Notes under the pieces: model-generated
What the model saw: only the letters and a program-made list of their open reading frames with translations
The model's database searches: none
What the model was told of the DNA's origin: nothing
Assembly (NCBI GenBank): GCA_014529385.2
Contig: CM043949.1
Span: 112,034,477-112,098,476, forward strand
Origin: Adiantum capillus-veneris
Lineage: Eukaryota > Streptophyta > Polypodiopsida > Polypodiales > Pteridaceae
Length of the DNA stretch: 64,000 nucleotides
Direction of reading: 5' to 3'
Part shown: piece after piece, positions 34,795 to 46,518 of the stretch
Numbering within the stretch: the first letter of the stretch is position 1
Layout: each line of letters opens with the position of its first letter
Position numbers and translations under genes: made by a program

Positions 34795-34950
34795 ATTGCG
34801 CATGGTCAGTGTGCTCGTCTTCTCTTTACTTCTAATTGCACATTAGGAGCCCTTCAATTGAATTTTGTGTGGTCATGTTAGCAAAGAGGGTTCGAACCCG
34901 GCCCCCGCCCCCCCCCAAACACACACACACACACACACATACACATACAC
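34795..34950 (+). mobile_element. tRNA-derived SINE-like remnant with C tract and (AC)n
   Basis: A perfect RNA polymerase III B-box, GGTTCGAACCC, lies at about 34889-34899. About 85 bases upstream is a weak A-box-like TGGTCAGTGTGCTCG. It ends in C-rich sequence and an AC run (34919-34950). No cloverleaf fits, so a SINE relic is more likely than a tRNA gene. Confidence 0.4.
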
Positions 34951-35335
34951 AAAACAAAGAAAAAAAAGAAAAAGAAAACGAAGGAAGAAAAAAGGAGGCA
35001 GGGAAGTGGAAGCTTATGTGGGGAAATGCGGAGGCCACCACTTACTTCAGAAGTGGAGCTGCTTTAGCCTAGGCTACTCTAAAAGTGGATTTGGAAGCTA
35101 GTTTTGGAGTCAATGAGTCCACGTGGGCCAATCTCAAAGTGAGAAAAGGGGCGCCTCGGGTAGGCCAACAGCCCATATCTCTTCCTTCCCTCTCTTAATT
35201 AGGACCGCTGTAGGAGCTTCTTCTTCTCGGGCAGCCCCCAAAAAAAGCCTAGATTCGCCAAAAAGCCTAGCCTACCTTATAAGCAATGCTCCCCTTGCTC
35301 CCTCAATCAGCCAACAGCCTCATTAGCTTCGCAGT
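34951..35335 (+). promoter_or_regulatory. Upstream region of the LAZY-like gene
   Basis: Contains pyrimidine patches (CTCTTCCTTCCCTCTCTTAA near 35179-35198 and TTCTTCTTCTC near 35219) typical of plant core promoters and leaders. A weak TTATAAGC (35277-35284) lies about 50 bases before the ATG. An upstream ORF (35123-35326) ends 9 bases before the gene's ATG; if transcribed it might reduce translation. The true transcription start is unknown. Confidence 0.35.
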
Positions 35336-35436
35336 ATGAAGGTAAGGAAACTTGATCATAAATTTATTGTGTAGTGCACCTCCTTTTACATTAATGTTTC
35401 TGAGTCAAATTTCTTTTGTATTGCTGTTGCTGTTCT

Positions 35437-35472
<36 letters not shown>

Positions 35473-35986
35473 AGTTATGCATAACCTGATTTCTATATTT
35501 TTCCGTATTCCGTTCCTTGCTGTAGTGCTGATCTCAGTTTTTTTTGCTTGGAATTTGTTATAGCTCTTCAGCTGGGCTCAGAACAAGCTTCTGCCTTACA
35601 ATCATGGCTCTAACAAGCACGTTCAACCCAATACTGGTACTAATTCGCTGCAGTCTCTCCTTTATATATACACAAGAAGTTTTGGACAAATCTCACAATA
35701 ATTCCCACATTGTGACTTACCTCAACATCATGAGCTTCTGTGAGGGAGGCACCGCATACCTAGCTAGGTACGATTGGGGGCAGGGTACCGCCGGCTCGGT
35801 GGGGGGGTTGGTGGTCCCCTGCCTCCAATCGTACCTAGCTAGGTATGCGGTGCCTCCCGAGCAGAAGCTCATGATGTTAAGCATTGTATGAAAAAGACTC
35901 CGTTTTCCTACATGAGAAAATTTCTAAATCTTCTTGTGTTATAATTAGTTGTGAGTTGAGATTGTGTGCCCGCGCCTGCGCATGCA

Positions 35987-36036
<50 letters not shown>

Positions 36037-37939
36037 ACATAAACGCATTATCATGAATGTAGGTAGATTGTCAGATATTCGCAGACAATTCCTTGCGTCT
36101 GATAATCAATCAGGCCATTCACAAGCAAAAGCCAACAATGAGACACCCGTATATTCAGAGGTGCTCACAATTGGTACCCTTGGTATGGGCAACTTGCTAA
36201 ACTTTAGCAGGGAGAAAGAAGAAGAAGAAGAAGAAGAAGAAACTGAGGACGAGCAGGATTCTGATGTTGAGAATGATGATGAAGTGGCTCATTACATCAG
36301 CCCCATCGTGGACCCACTAAGCCCAACCCGCGAATCAATGAGCTCAAATCGCGAGTCACTGAGCTCGAACCGCGAGTCGGTGAGCTCAATGGATATACAA
36401 AAGCTACAAGAAGAGCTTCAGAAGATACTCTACTTCAAGATAGGACAAGCAGCACGGGATCAAGCGCGACCATCTGCGTCCAAGGGAAGCTCTACTGCTT
36501 GCAATGGGAGCAGAGTAAAGGAAGCAAGAAAGGGAAAAGCAAGAAGGGAAGGGAATGAGGGATATGGGAAAGAGAGTGGGAAGAAGAATATGAGGGAGCT
36601 TATGCCTCTGCACAACTTCTTGGAGATGCCCATGGACACAATATTAAGCAAGAGCAAGAGCAAGAGCAAGGGAGGAGGAGGAGAGCAAGGTTTGTACAAG
36701 TTGCTCACCAAAAGGCATTATTGGCTTCTCATGCAAAGCTTGAAAAGCCGGTTGCTACACTCCACCCACATTACCATTCCCCCTCCTCTCTTTGAGAGCC
36801 TCGTCCACAAGTCCTCTAGTAAGGTACGCCTTCTCCTCCCACACTTTCTTAAATTCTCATTTACTTTCTCATTCTCCTTTTGTCTTCGCCTATATCAGCC
36901 CTCTCTAATCGTCACAAGAAGTTTTGGACAAGTTCTCACAATAATTCCCACATTGTGGCTTACCTCTAACATCATGAGCTTCTGCTCGGGAGGTATGGCA
37001 TACCTAGCTAGGTATGTGGTGCCTCCCGAGCAAAAGCTCATGATGTTATGCATTGTATGAAAAAGACTCCGTTTTCCTACATGAGAAAATTTCTATATCT
37101 TCTGTTTAAAGCATTGAACTCTTGGTGAACCATCGGGTAAAGCTTGTCTCAAGACTCAAAGAGCTACTACTCTATTAGTATTTTTTAGTTTAATCAATTA
37201 ACATGAAGCAAAAAATATGATACATTTTCATCGTCTCTTTTACAACAACAATAAGTACGCCTTATTTTGTACTGTGTTGCTTGTTGTTGTGTCTTTGTAT
37301 TTCTCCATTATTACTGTGCATGGATTACTCTAATGGTTGTATCATATTTTCTAGGCATTCCATCTATTGCAAAAGCTCAAAAAACGAGTGCCAAATGGAT
37401 GGACAAATTGGAATGGAAAAGCAGAAGCCAATAATGAAAGGCCACATGTATCCAATGATCAAAACAATGAGGAGGAGAGGTTGAATTGGGCCATTTCAAG
37501 AAGTTATAGGGGTAGTGAAAGATTTATCAACTACATTACTAGTACATTAGCACAAATTGACAAAAATGGTTCCACCATTGATGATAATCAACATCAAGGT
37601 CACCAATCAGATCATTCATGTCAATCTCAAGAAGCTTCCAACATGCAACAACTGGTTTCCACTTCTCCCTTTCTCGCAAATGAAAGTTGGATCAACACAG
37701 ATGATGACTGTAAGTTTCCCTTATGCTTCACTTGCACTTTATTATGTTTTCGAAAACTTAGCTACTTCAGATCTTTCAAGGCTTTTACAATGAATCAAAA
37801 CTTTTAAATTTTTTAAACTATAAATTGTCTTGAAATCAGACTAAAAAATTTTGAAATTGATTTAGCTACTCATTACATTTTACAACAAATAAAACCTTTT
37901 TGATTTTTTTTTCTAGTTTATATAGAACAAATGTATTGA
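35336..37939 (+). CDS. LAZY: LAZY/DRO1-like protein, IGT family (five exons)
   Basis: Exons 35336-35341, 35564-35636, 36063-36823, 37355-37709 and 37917-37939 join to 1218 nt, 405 residues, without a stop. All introns are GT-AG (donors GTAAGG, GTACTA, GTACGC, GTAAGT) and the phases agree. The first exon is just ATGAAG, a known oddity of IGT genes. The protein starts MKLFSWAQNKL, the family start. The IGT motif is VLTIGTLG (residues 60-67). An acidic Glu run, a KLQEELQKIL helix, a basic RKGKARREG stretch, LMPLHNFL and a C-terminal WINTDDDF follow. LAZY proteins steer gravity responses of shoots and roots by guiding auxin transport, in part through the C-terminal motif. That motif is weak here and exon 5 is the least certain. 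The class (DRO1-like) is inferred from the start. Confidence 0.8.
35441..35469. repeat. (AC)n microsatellite in intron 1
   Basis: About 14 AC units inside the 222-base first intron of the LAZY-like gene. Confidence 0.97.
35671..35938 (+). mobile_element. Foldback MITE copy 1, in intron 2 of the LAZY-like gene
   Basis: The ends are CACAAGAAG and its complement CTTCTTGTG. The flanks are ATA and TTA, a near 3-bp duplication. Inside, arms of about 62 bases (35724-35785 and 35817-35878) pair almost perfectly into a long hairpin. Each arm also holds the palindrome TACCTAGCTAGGTA. It starts 34 bases after the intron 2 donor. No ORF. CAC...GTG ends and a 3-bp target duplication suggest a CACTA-like origin, but the termini are not the standard CACTA. 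Confidence 0.85.
35989..36030. repeat. (GA)n microsatellite in intron 2
   Basis: About 21 GA units, ending 32 bases before the acceptor at 36061-36062. It occupies the place where a pyrimidine tract would usually lie. Confidence 0.97.
36213..36390 (+). repeat. Coding repeats in exon 3 of the LAZY-like gene
   Basis: A GAA run (36213-36242) encodes Glu residues. A 21-base unit repeated about three times (36330-36390) encodes NRESLSS-type heptads. Both keep the frame, so length changes here would be tolerated in steps of three. Confidence 0.85.
36913..37104 (+). mobile_element. Foldback MITE copy 2, in intron 3 of the LAZY-like gene
   Basis: Same family and same orientation as copy 1, starting CACAAGAAGTTTTGGACA, but shorter: the central loop is lost and the arms meet around one TACCTAGCTAGGTA. 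The last bases of the right end (TGTG) are missing. It lies 89 bases after the intron 3 donor. Its right arm and following ATGCATTGTATGAAAAAGAC are almost identical to copy 1. Confidence 0.85.
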
Positions 37940-40900
37940 ATATTATTGGTAATTTTTTCAAAATTATAAACATTATATCTAACCGATAAAATTGTTGTTT
38001 CAAATGGGTCGCCTGAGACAACGCGTACGATATATTACTAGTACAATTTTTTTAGATTATGTTTTTTTCTAAAAAAAAACTTAATAACATTTGCCGCTAA
38101 TGAGTATTTCAAGGTACATGTAATTCTTCCCAAAAGCAGAGCTTCTATCTCTCTTTATTTTGAATAGGTGCATCTCCTGATGTCGCTTTGAGCTAAGTCT
38201 AATTTAGGCTTTGAAAATTTTGAGGCCTTAAAAATCCTTCAAAGCCTAGTCTACTAGGAATAGGAAAAGCTTTATAAACTTATTTTGTCACACAATAAGA
38301 AAAGGTACATGATGTGATGGAAAATATTTGCATGTTATCGTTTATTCCCATTTCATTGGTTGGATTGATAGAGACTATGTGAGGTCCCCACTTGATCAAT
38401 ACCGGATCAATATGAAGTATGCAATACCTTTTATAAGTCCCCAATCCTATTTTTCATAGATTGAGAGAAAATAGGTGGACGTTGCTCTTGCTACACTTAT
38501 GGCTTAAGGCATTAACCACTAGTGAAGGGTTGGGCTCATCTTGCATTGCGAAAACTTAGGAAAAACCATAACCCAATAGTGACGTTCTACTTTCTAAAAT
38601 ACACACCCACCCACCATAGGGTTGTGAGTCATAACACCGCAGATCCTCACAATAAAAGGCACTGACTGTTAATATTCCCTATAGTATTACATGTGTAAAT
38701 AGAAGTCAACCAAAAAGTGCATACTCTAGGGCAACTAATCTTGATGCTTTTTACTCCATAGCTTTAAGCGGCACAACTATCAAGTTTCTCTAGTGCCTAA
38801 GGCATAATACCGATCAAGCTAACAAAATATTTTTTTAAAATCTTTGAAAAGTTACCCGATTTATTGGGTCCACCAGTCCATAAAGTGTTTCTGTTGTGGC
38901 TTCATTCTCCCAATTTTTATAAGTAGAGTCTAAGAGAAATCATACCAAAAGGTTTGGCGATCATTGTTTCCTACTCAATCAGTTTGTCCCAAGCATTCTT
39001 TCTTAGATTCGATCGATTGCCATGTTTCCACAGAGAGAAACTCTATATTTTAATCGGCGTATTTCTTAAGATGAGATTTTTATTGATTTTCTATGGTTAA
39101 TATGCAATGTTTCCAGAGCTTCGATGAAATTGCTAAATTGTGTAACATCCATGATATATATAATCGGTATCGCTTGCTCATGCTCCATAGGTGCTACCTA
39201 GTTGTTGGGACTAACCTCATGGTTGTTTGTTGCTTAATCTCAAAATCTCTTACAAAATACTATAGCGTATGTGGTTGTAGCTACTATACTTGAATTCTTT
39301 TATTAGTCTCTTTTATTTTCTAAAGGTAGCCAATAATGCACTAAAGCTATTAGTTATTATCTCATAATTTAAGATAATTTTCTTTATTCTAAAGCTAGCA
39401 TAAATACCCGATTTGTAGATTCATATGAATTAAATACATTTCTAATATAAGTATGCATAATACTTAAGTGATTAATTAATGATGCGTTACACTTAAGGAG
39501 ATTATAATTTTCATTCTTAATTATTCAAATAGACTAAATCATGCATAATCTACTAAAAATTATTGACATATTCACTCTTAGTTAGGCAACAAGGTGAGTA
39601 ATTAGATTCCGGTATAGAAAGAGGCTTAGCATAGTTTTCTAAAATTTTGAAGAAAAAACTAGCATAATAACACTTATTTATTGCGTAAATCCACTTGAGG
39701 TATTGATCTCTAAGTGGTTTGTGGATGCCCTCGTTCTCTTAAGAGAAATAAACGTTTCAAGTGCAGCAGAGTATGCCCATCAACACAATGTGTATGTGAG
39801 GGAGGTCTCAAGGCCTTTTTATAACTTTTGGCAAGAGGGGGGACTACTAGCAACTATTCCCCTGCTTGCAAGAGCAAGTTCCCAGCACCCTAGCATGATA
39901 TATTAAGCTTAGAGAGGTCATAAAATATCACACTTTATCAAATTTGGAGTTTCATTAGCCATTTATAATTTAAAAATGCTAACTTTTAGTGGGTAAGAAG
40001 GTGGGTACCTTACATATTTTGAAATACTTCAAAGAATATCAATACCAAGAGCTATTTTCTTTCTACAATGGATAAAATATTTATGTCTTTTAGCCTATAG
40101 AATCCCTCGACATAAAATGACTAGCAATAAGCTTGACAAACCTTGAGCCTGGGTGCTAGAGGTGAACATCCCAGGGCTTATTACTTGGAGCCCCTTAGTG
40201 CTCAATTTACAATATTTGGAGGATCACTCTTGTACATAATTTGTGGGAAGAGGGCACTCACATTATTTATCCTTTCTGGCTAACTTTCTACAACATGGTG
40301 CTAGTGTAATCATCATTCTCTTTATGGCTTTGTATAGAGTGGAGGTTTTTGCACCTTGTACATTCTAGAAAATAGATGCACTATACTATGGTCTTAACTT
40401 AACACTTATATTCAAGCCTAGCATTGATTTTGTGTGAAAAGTACACATCAAGAAGAAAACAAGGTTTCCATGGCCTAGCTAGTAGGCTGAAATAAGGATA
40501 GTTATCTCTCATGTGTTGCTCTCTCTCTAGCTCATTGCCCATAAACAACAACCATCATTCTGAATCTCTCTCCCTCTCTTTCTCTCATTGCTCTTAGACA
40601 ACAACCATCACTTCTAGCTTGTGCTTCAAGCCACTTGAAATTTTTTCTTTAGTATTAAATTAGATGCGCCTTCCCACTACCATAGAAAATAACAACTACT
40701 ACCCTTTGGGGAGTCCATAGAAACATTGTGATAGTAGTTGCCTAGCAGTGCTTGCCATTTTTACAGCATAGAGTCACCACCACCAACACTCAAGAGTTTG
40801 TCAGCCACACTCTAGCCACTCCTAGCACCACTACATCTTCCATAGTGCTAGAACAACGTTAATACCCTAATTGAATATAAATTTGATCAATGCTGAGATA

Positions 40901-41387
40901 ACATGTAGAGAATGGTCCCTTAAGGACCATTCACCATAATATGCGTGAACTCAAGACGATTTATGGAGGCCAAGAGCCATGGTGGTCTGCATATTACAAG
41001 GGAATGGCCCCTTCAAGTATCATCTTCAACTATCAAATGTCAAAGGAGGTAAGATAGATGCAGGTGTAGGTCTCACATGTTGTAGGAGCATTATTCATGC
41101 CTTTCACACTAAGTGTACGTACTCAAATATTGACCATTCTATCTTGGTAAAGGTTAGAAAAACCTTACACTGGTCTTTCTTCCAAGAAATCCCACAAGTA
41201 TCAATCACATAGAAAAAATTGATGTTTTTGCCCAAAATGCCTTCCCTAACATTTTAAGAAGAACTGTTCTTTTCCCAAATATACTTGGAGCAAAGAGCTT
41301 GAGTATGCAACTGTTTTCATTAACCAAAATCTTCAAAGATCCTTTTGGTTTAATGGAGGAAAGTCTCTCCTCTTCCTACCCCTCTTC

Positions 41388-41391
<4 letters not shown>
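37940..41391. other. 3' flank of the LAZY-like gene and intergenic DNA
   Basis: About 3.4 kb without a convincing ORF or element. The 3' untranslated region of the gene must begin here, but I could not place a poly(A) signal with confidence. Confidence 0.5.

Positions 41392-41439
<48 letters not shown>
41392..41439. repeat. (TC)n microsatellite
   Basis: About 24 TC units. Confidence 0.97.
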
Positions 41440-41442
<3 letters not shown>

Positions 41443-41569
41443 TGCATGTGTGCTCTCTCCCTCTTGATTATACAACAAGATCTTTGCAAGGCATGGTAGA
41501 CGTCAATAGGCGAGGTGGGATTCAATTTTGGACTGCCAGCTAGTGAGGCTATGGAGAGAGATTGATCCA

Positions 41570-41572
<3 letters not shown>

Positions 41573-41630
<58 letters not shown>
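41573..41630. repeat. (TG)n microsatellite
   Basis: About 29 TG units, 130 bases after the TC run. Confidence 0.97.
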
Positions 41631-41632
<2 letters not shown>

Positions 41633-42028
41633 TCTGCCTTTCCACGTACGAAAGTGCAAACGGAGTCTGCCTATCTCTCTTTCCTGTAGAAGGGGTCCCA
41701 AGCACGGAGGATGAGGTACGATAGTCCAACTGCAAGTAGTGCAGCCAACAAAGGTAGAGTGCACTCTTTTTGTTCTCTCTACTAGAGTCTAGAACACACA
41801 CAGTCGTCCCACTGGAAGCAGTACAATGAAGAAAGGTGGCAGGGCAGGAGCCTATAGGGGATGCCAATTTTTGCTTTGCTTTCCAAAAATGGAGCAACAC
41901 CAAATCTTCAAAAGATTTAGGTGAATGAACTTGTAGTGTGAGGAAGGGATATTAGAGTGATTAAATCACATGGATGTTTACAAGAGAAACATTAAGAATT
42001 CCTTTGCCCAACACAAGAAACTTTTCAA

Positions 42029-42150
42029 GGGGTGTTGGCCTAGTGGTAAAGGTGAGGAGTGTTGTCATAGTGGTAAAGGTAAGGGGCTCTAAGCGCACCC
42101 ACTATGGTTCAACCCTTGAGACATGTGGGTGTGGGTGAGTGGGCGCAATC
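42029..42150 (+). mobile_element. tRNA-derived SINE-like fragment
   Basis: TTGGCCTAGTGGTAAAGGT near 42036-42054 resembles a polymerase III A box, and GGTTCAACCCT near 42107-42117 a B box. A partial second AGTGGTAAAGGT follows the first, suggesting an internal duplication. It ends in GTGGGTGTGGGTGAGTGGG. The arrangement is like plant Au-type SINEs; family membership is an inference. Confidence 0.45.
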
Positions 42151-42187
42151 TAGTAAAATTGGTCAAAGCGAAGCTTCAAACGGCTTT

Positions 42188-43815
42188 TGTAATGGAATTT
42201 GCCTATTCAATTTGAGAATAGCGGAATTTAATGAGAGTACTTTCAAGAAATGATTTTGTGAGCATAGCGGGTAGACATAATTGAAGATAGCAACATAATC
42301 ATAGCAATTAGTTAACTTGGCATAGACAATACTTTTGCAAGAGAGAGAGTTTAGAGAACATGACAACAATTGAGGACCGGATTTATGTGGAGCCGGTCCC
42401 CCCTCCAATAGGCATTTGTATTATGATTTCTCCCATAAAGAGAGACTTGTTACAATACAGTCTTTGTGTTCCTTGTGACCTAGGTGATGCCATGAAGATG
42501 GAAGGCTTCATGCACCACAAACATAACATAAACTTGAAGAAAGCTTTAACTATCCCAAGCCTCAGTCCCAAGACCTCAAACACCTTCGAAGGTGGAGAGA
42601 GCTAGCAGGGAATGAGGGTAGGGAAGAGGAAGAAGAAACATTTCGTAGGAGAAAGAATTAGTTCCTCACTTATCATACTCTTGTTGCTAGCATACATAAT
42701 AGCATAGTAATGAAGAAGAAGGATATGGCAAGCTTAAGCATTGAAGCATGGCTCTTGGTTGGATTTGCACTCCATAGCCAAGAGTGTTGGTGTAGGCTCT
42801 CAACCTCTACCTGCTTGGAGAGGGAGCTCTTGCACTTTGCATATCACACAATGAGAGTGCTTGTGAGTGTGTGTGGGTGAGTATACCCCCTAGGCACCCC
42901 CCTAGCTTGCTTGGGTCGACCCCCCCTTGTAGCTCATGCCTGAAGCTCATTGGACCCCTCCAGGCCTAGCCAATCACAAGCAAGAGCCATTACAAGCAAC
43001 ATGGGTAGCCTTGGGACAAGTGTCCCCCTTTCCCCTTTGAGAGAGAGGACTTGATAAATGCTAAAACAATTAGATAATTCCTGTAATTTATCATTGGACC
43101 CCTTTGAAGCCTAGCCAATAGGCTTCAAGCAACACATGAAGGTAACATGGGTAGGGGCCTGACATGTGTCCTTGCTGCCTCTTCAAGTTGGGCTTCCCTT
43201 GTGTGTGTGAGTGGGTGTTCTCTCTCTAGCCCCTAGGAAAAGGGCTCGCCCCCCCTCTTGTAGGAATGCTTTTGACTTTTAGGTGATCAAGCACCTTACT
43301 CACCAAGCATGACAAAGCACTTGAACTAGGGGTGTTCCCACAAGCATCTCAGGCAAGCTTCTCAAGGCACCTCAAGTACTTTAATCATGCAGCAAGTCAA
43401 GCACCTCAAGCATGGAGCCAGTCAAGCACCTCAAGCATCTTAATCAAGCACCTCAAGCATCTTAATTAAGCACCTCAAGCATGAAAAACACCTCAAGCAT
43501 GACAAGCACCTCGAGCTTGGGCCGGGTTCCCACCTCAAGCTCAGCCCTAGCTTACTTAAGGTCAAAGGACTTTTACACACATTTATTGGAGGTCTTCAAT
43601 GAAGCTAACCCTAAGGTCTTATGCTCCATTGGTTAGCCTTGCTCTTTGATAGACCATCTCCCTTTTGGGCCCCTTTACCATTGGCCCCGTGTTGAGATAG
43701 ATCTATAAGCACATACCTATATCTTAACACTTGTTCCCGTTTATTCTCCCACATTAAGTGATCAATTTAATATGAGAAAATCATTTGGGTTAGTTAGATA
43801 TTAGATTTTATGACA
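42188..43815 (-). repeat. 3' LTR of the chromovirus
   Basis: Plus-strand copy starts TGTAATGGAATTTGCC and ends GATTTTATGACA, so it has TG...CA borders. It contains the tandem CAAGCACCTCAAGCAT-type array and a GC-poor end. It lies downstream of the pol end on the minus strand. Confidence 0.95.
43380..43525. repeat. Short tandem repeats inside the LTR
   Basis: AAGCACCTCAAGCATSTTAA and shortened forms repeat about six times with a spacing near 16-24 bases. The same array is in the other LTR at about 50560-50705. It may hold repeated promoter elements, as is common in LTRs, but no known motif is clear. Confidence 0.75.
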
Positions 43816-43835
43816 TTACCTCTCTCTTGAAATCA
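43816..43835 (-). promoter_or_regulatory. Polypurine tract of the chromovirus
   Basis: On the minus strand TTTCAAGAGAGAGGTAA directly precedes the TG of the 3' LTR, as expected for the primer of plus-strand DNA synthesis. Confidence 0.7.
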
Positions 43836-44175
43836 TAGTCGTCCTCGACTATGAGGTAGAAAAGATAAAGTCTTAGTCATTAGTCAATCGTACTTAGCGG
43901 GTAAAGGATCCCTTTTTACCCTATGACATCTTTCCAAGATGGATGACTAATCCATTTGGTGCTTGGGAGACATAGCTGCCGCAAGCATGTCTGCTCTTTA
44001 GTCCATTTTATTCTCCCAAAGTAGAGTGACAAATTCTACTTGGTGTTTGAGAGACGTCGTCATCACAAACATGATTCTAAGCATGCATACTAGTTAAATT
44101 TTGTGCACAATTAAAAAGAGGACTAGTCATATAAGACAAAAACATGAGTTATTTAAAAGAAATTTGTACATTTGC

Positions 44176-46518
44176 TTACTCTAATGTAGCATTGTAAGCA
44201 TTGACAAGGTTCATACTATCCTTAAGTTGTACTCCTTGCATCCATTTAGCATCTTCAAAAGGATAATTTTTGAACTTAATAAGATACCGTCGGATAATCT
44301 TACCATGTCGTAGTACCTTGTCTTCATGCCGAAGGATAGCTTCGGGTTGTAGCACCTCTTCTTGGTCTTCAACTTCGGGGGGGTCTTCAATAATTGGTTC
44401 AATTGGTGGCTCTCCTTTGTAGGGCTTAAGTAAGCTTACATGAAAGGCATTGTGTATAAGCCAATGGTTGGGCAACTTGAGTTGATAAGCCGTCTCATTG
44501 ATAGGCTTCAAGATTTGGAAAGGACCATAGTATCTTTTTGCTAGTTTAGCATAATACTTTTGATGGCCCGTAGGATTTTTGCCCGTCGTTTGCCTTAATC
44601 GAGCCTTAGGAAACTTGAGTAAGACCCAATCATTTTCTTTGAACATTAAGGCTCTTCTGTGCTTATCAGCAGCAGCTTTTTGCCTTTGTTGAGAGATGGC
44701 TATAGCCTCCCTAATCTTTTGAAAAGATTCTTGTAGGTCACGGCTATACTCATCGGCGGCGAAGATTTTCCCATGTACTTTCGGTAGCAAGGGACTTTTA
44801 GGTCTTCCTTCTATGATCTCGAAAGGTGCTTTGCCCGTAGAAGTATGTACAGTATTATTGTAGGCATACTCTACTAGCGGTAAATACTTTTCCCATTGTG
44901 AGCGTTGATCTACTTCGGTAACATAAGTCTTGAGTAGATCGAGTATCGTAAGATTGGCTATCTCACTTTGGCCATCCGTTTGTGGGTGATAGGCCGAAGA
45001 GAAATTCAATCTTGTTCCTAGATTTTCAAAGAGACCTTTCCAGAAATTACTGGTCATTCTAGGATCTCTATCTGACACGATGGATGTGGGTAATCCATGG
45101 TGTTTGAAAATCTGAGATATGAAGAGAGTTGCCATTTGATGTGCCTTAATAGTCTTTTTGACAGGAATAAAATGTGCTTGCTTGCTAAACCTGTCGACTA
45201 TTGTCCATATTCCTGTATTCCCATGGATAGACTTGGGTAATCCAAAGATGAAATCCATGGATATACTCTCCCATGGTGAATTTGGAATAGGCAATGGCTG
45301 GAGTAATCCAGGTTGCTTCCCTCTATCATACTTGGTCTTTTGGCATACTACACATTTTGAAACATACTCTTGTATGTCCACTTTCATGGTAGGCCAATAG
45401 AAATACGTCTCTACTCCTCGGAGAGTAGGTTGAATACCTCTATGCCCTGCATATGGAGGAGCATGGGATTCATACATAACCTTCTCACGAAGGGAATGGG
45501 TAACACATAGCCTATTGCCGTGAAGAAGATAACCATCCTGCAAGGTGAATGGTTCCTCTTTCTTCCCCAAAGCAAGGGCTGACATTATGTCTCTAAAGTC
45601 AGGGTTAGTAGCATACTCATCTATCATAGAGGATAGATCATTGTGAGTAGCTATAGACACCGCATTAACTTTTGGTCGTTTTGAAAGTGCATCGGCAACT
45701 TGATTGTGCTTACCAGCTATGTGAGCAATATGAAAATTAAATTGCGAAAGAAAATTTGCCCACCTCATTTGTTTGTCAGAAAGCTTGGTTTGCGTCATGA
45801 AATACTTGAGACTTTGGTGGTCGGTTCGTAGGATAAATGGAGTCCCCAATAGGTAGTGCTTCCATGTGTCTAGGGCATGTAGAACAGCTAAAAGCTCTTT
45901 CTCATAAATGCCCAAGACTCGTTCATCACCATTGAGCCTTCGGCTCTCATATGCTATGACATGCCCTTCTTGAAGCAAAACCGCTCCAAGGCAATCACCA
46001 CAAGCATCACATTGGACCTCAAAGGGCTTTGAGAGATCCGGAAGCACAAGGACTGGTTGGGAAGTAAGCTTCTCTTTGAGTTTTTCAAAGGCATTTTGCT
46101 CCTTAGCAGTCCATACAAACTTAACGTTCTTCTTGGTTAAGTCGTGTAGTGGTCCTGCCACTTGAGAGAATTTTGCTATGAAGCGTCTATAGTATGCACA
46201 CATACCAATAAAGCTTCTTAGCTCATGTAGATTCCTTGGGTTAGGCCATGATTTTATTACCTCTAACTTTGATGGATCCATACGAATACCATCGTGAGAG
46301 ATAATATGGCCTAGATATTGAATCTCTTGAAGGAAGAATTCACTTTTCTTTTGGTTGAGAAAAAGTTTGTTCTCCCTCAAGGCTTGAAAAATCACTTGGA
46401 GATGTTGCTTATGTTCCTCCAAAGACTTGGAGTAGATGATGATATCATCGAAGAACACTCCAGTGAATTTTCGATATGGTCTAAAAATTTTCTCCACGAT
46501 TGAACGTAGCTGGTGCAT
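44176..46518 (-). pseudogene. Chromovirus pol: end of RT, RNase H, integrase, chromodomain
   Basis: A 780-residue frame. It begins inside RT with the catalytic box FFDDIIIYSKS, then QYLGHIISHDGIRMDPSKLE. RNase H reads FEVQCDACGDCLGAVLLQEG ... YEKELLAVLHALDTWKHYLL ... LRTDHQSLKYF. Integrase has the zinc domain (HAPPYAGHRGI ... CVVCQ), MDFIFGLPKS, SIVSDRDPRMTSNFWKGLF and SSAYHPQTDGQSEIANLTI, so the catalytic residues are present. A chromodomain ends the protein (EAILRHEDKVLRHGKIIRRY, then LIKFKNYPFEDAKWM), which targets such elements to modified chromatin. The frame is offset from the upstream gag-RT frame by a small indel near 46490-46500. Confidence 0.95.

Noticed and set aside
34889-34899. 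A tRNA gene around GGTTCGAACCC
   Set aside because: Only the T-arm-like box is good; no anticodon arm or acceptor stem can be drawn.
35123-35326. A separate small protein gene upstream of the LAZY-like gene
   Set aside because: Ser/Pro-rich with no domain and placed where the 5' leader is expected; kept only as a possible upstream ORF.
36053-37060. A 335-residue single-exon ORF
   Set aside because: It reads from inside intron 2 through exon 3 into intron 3 and across MITE copy 2. Only 36063-36823 of it is coding in the spliced LAZY-like model.
37917-38200. Another last exon for the LAZY-like gene, starting at 38168 after TTTTGAATAG
   Set aside because: It keeps the phase but gives a tail ending in DVALS, less like the family end than the exon at 37917 with its strong pyrimidine tract.
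42029-42150. A tRNA gene
   Set aside because: A and B boxes are readable but no cloverleaf or acceptor stem forms; a SINE fragment fits better.
43380-43525. Short regularly spaced repeats as a CRISPR-like array
   Set aside because: They lie inside an LTR, appear again in the partner LTR, have no unique spacers, and the genome is that of a plant.
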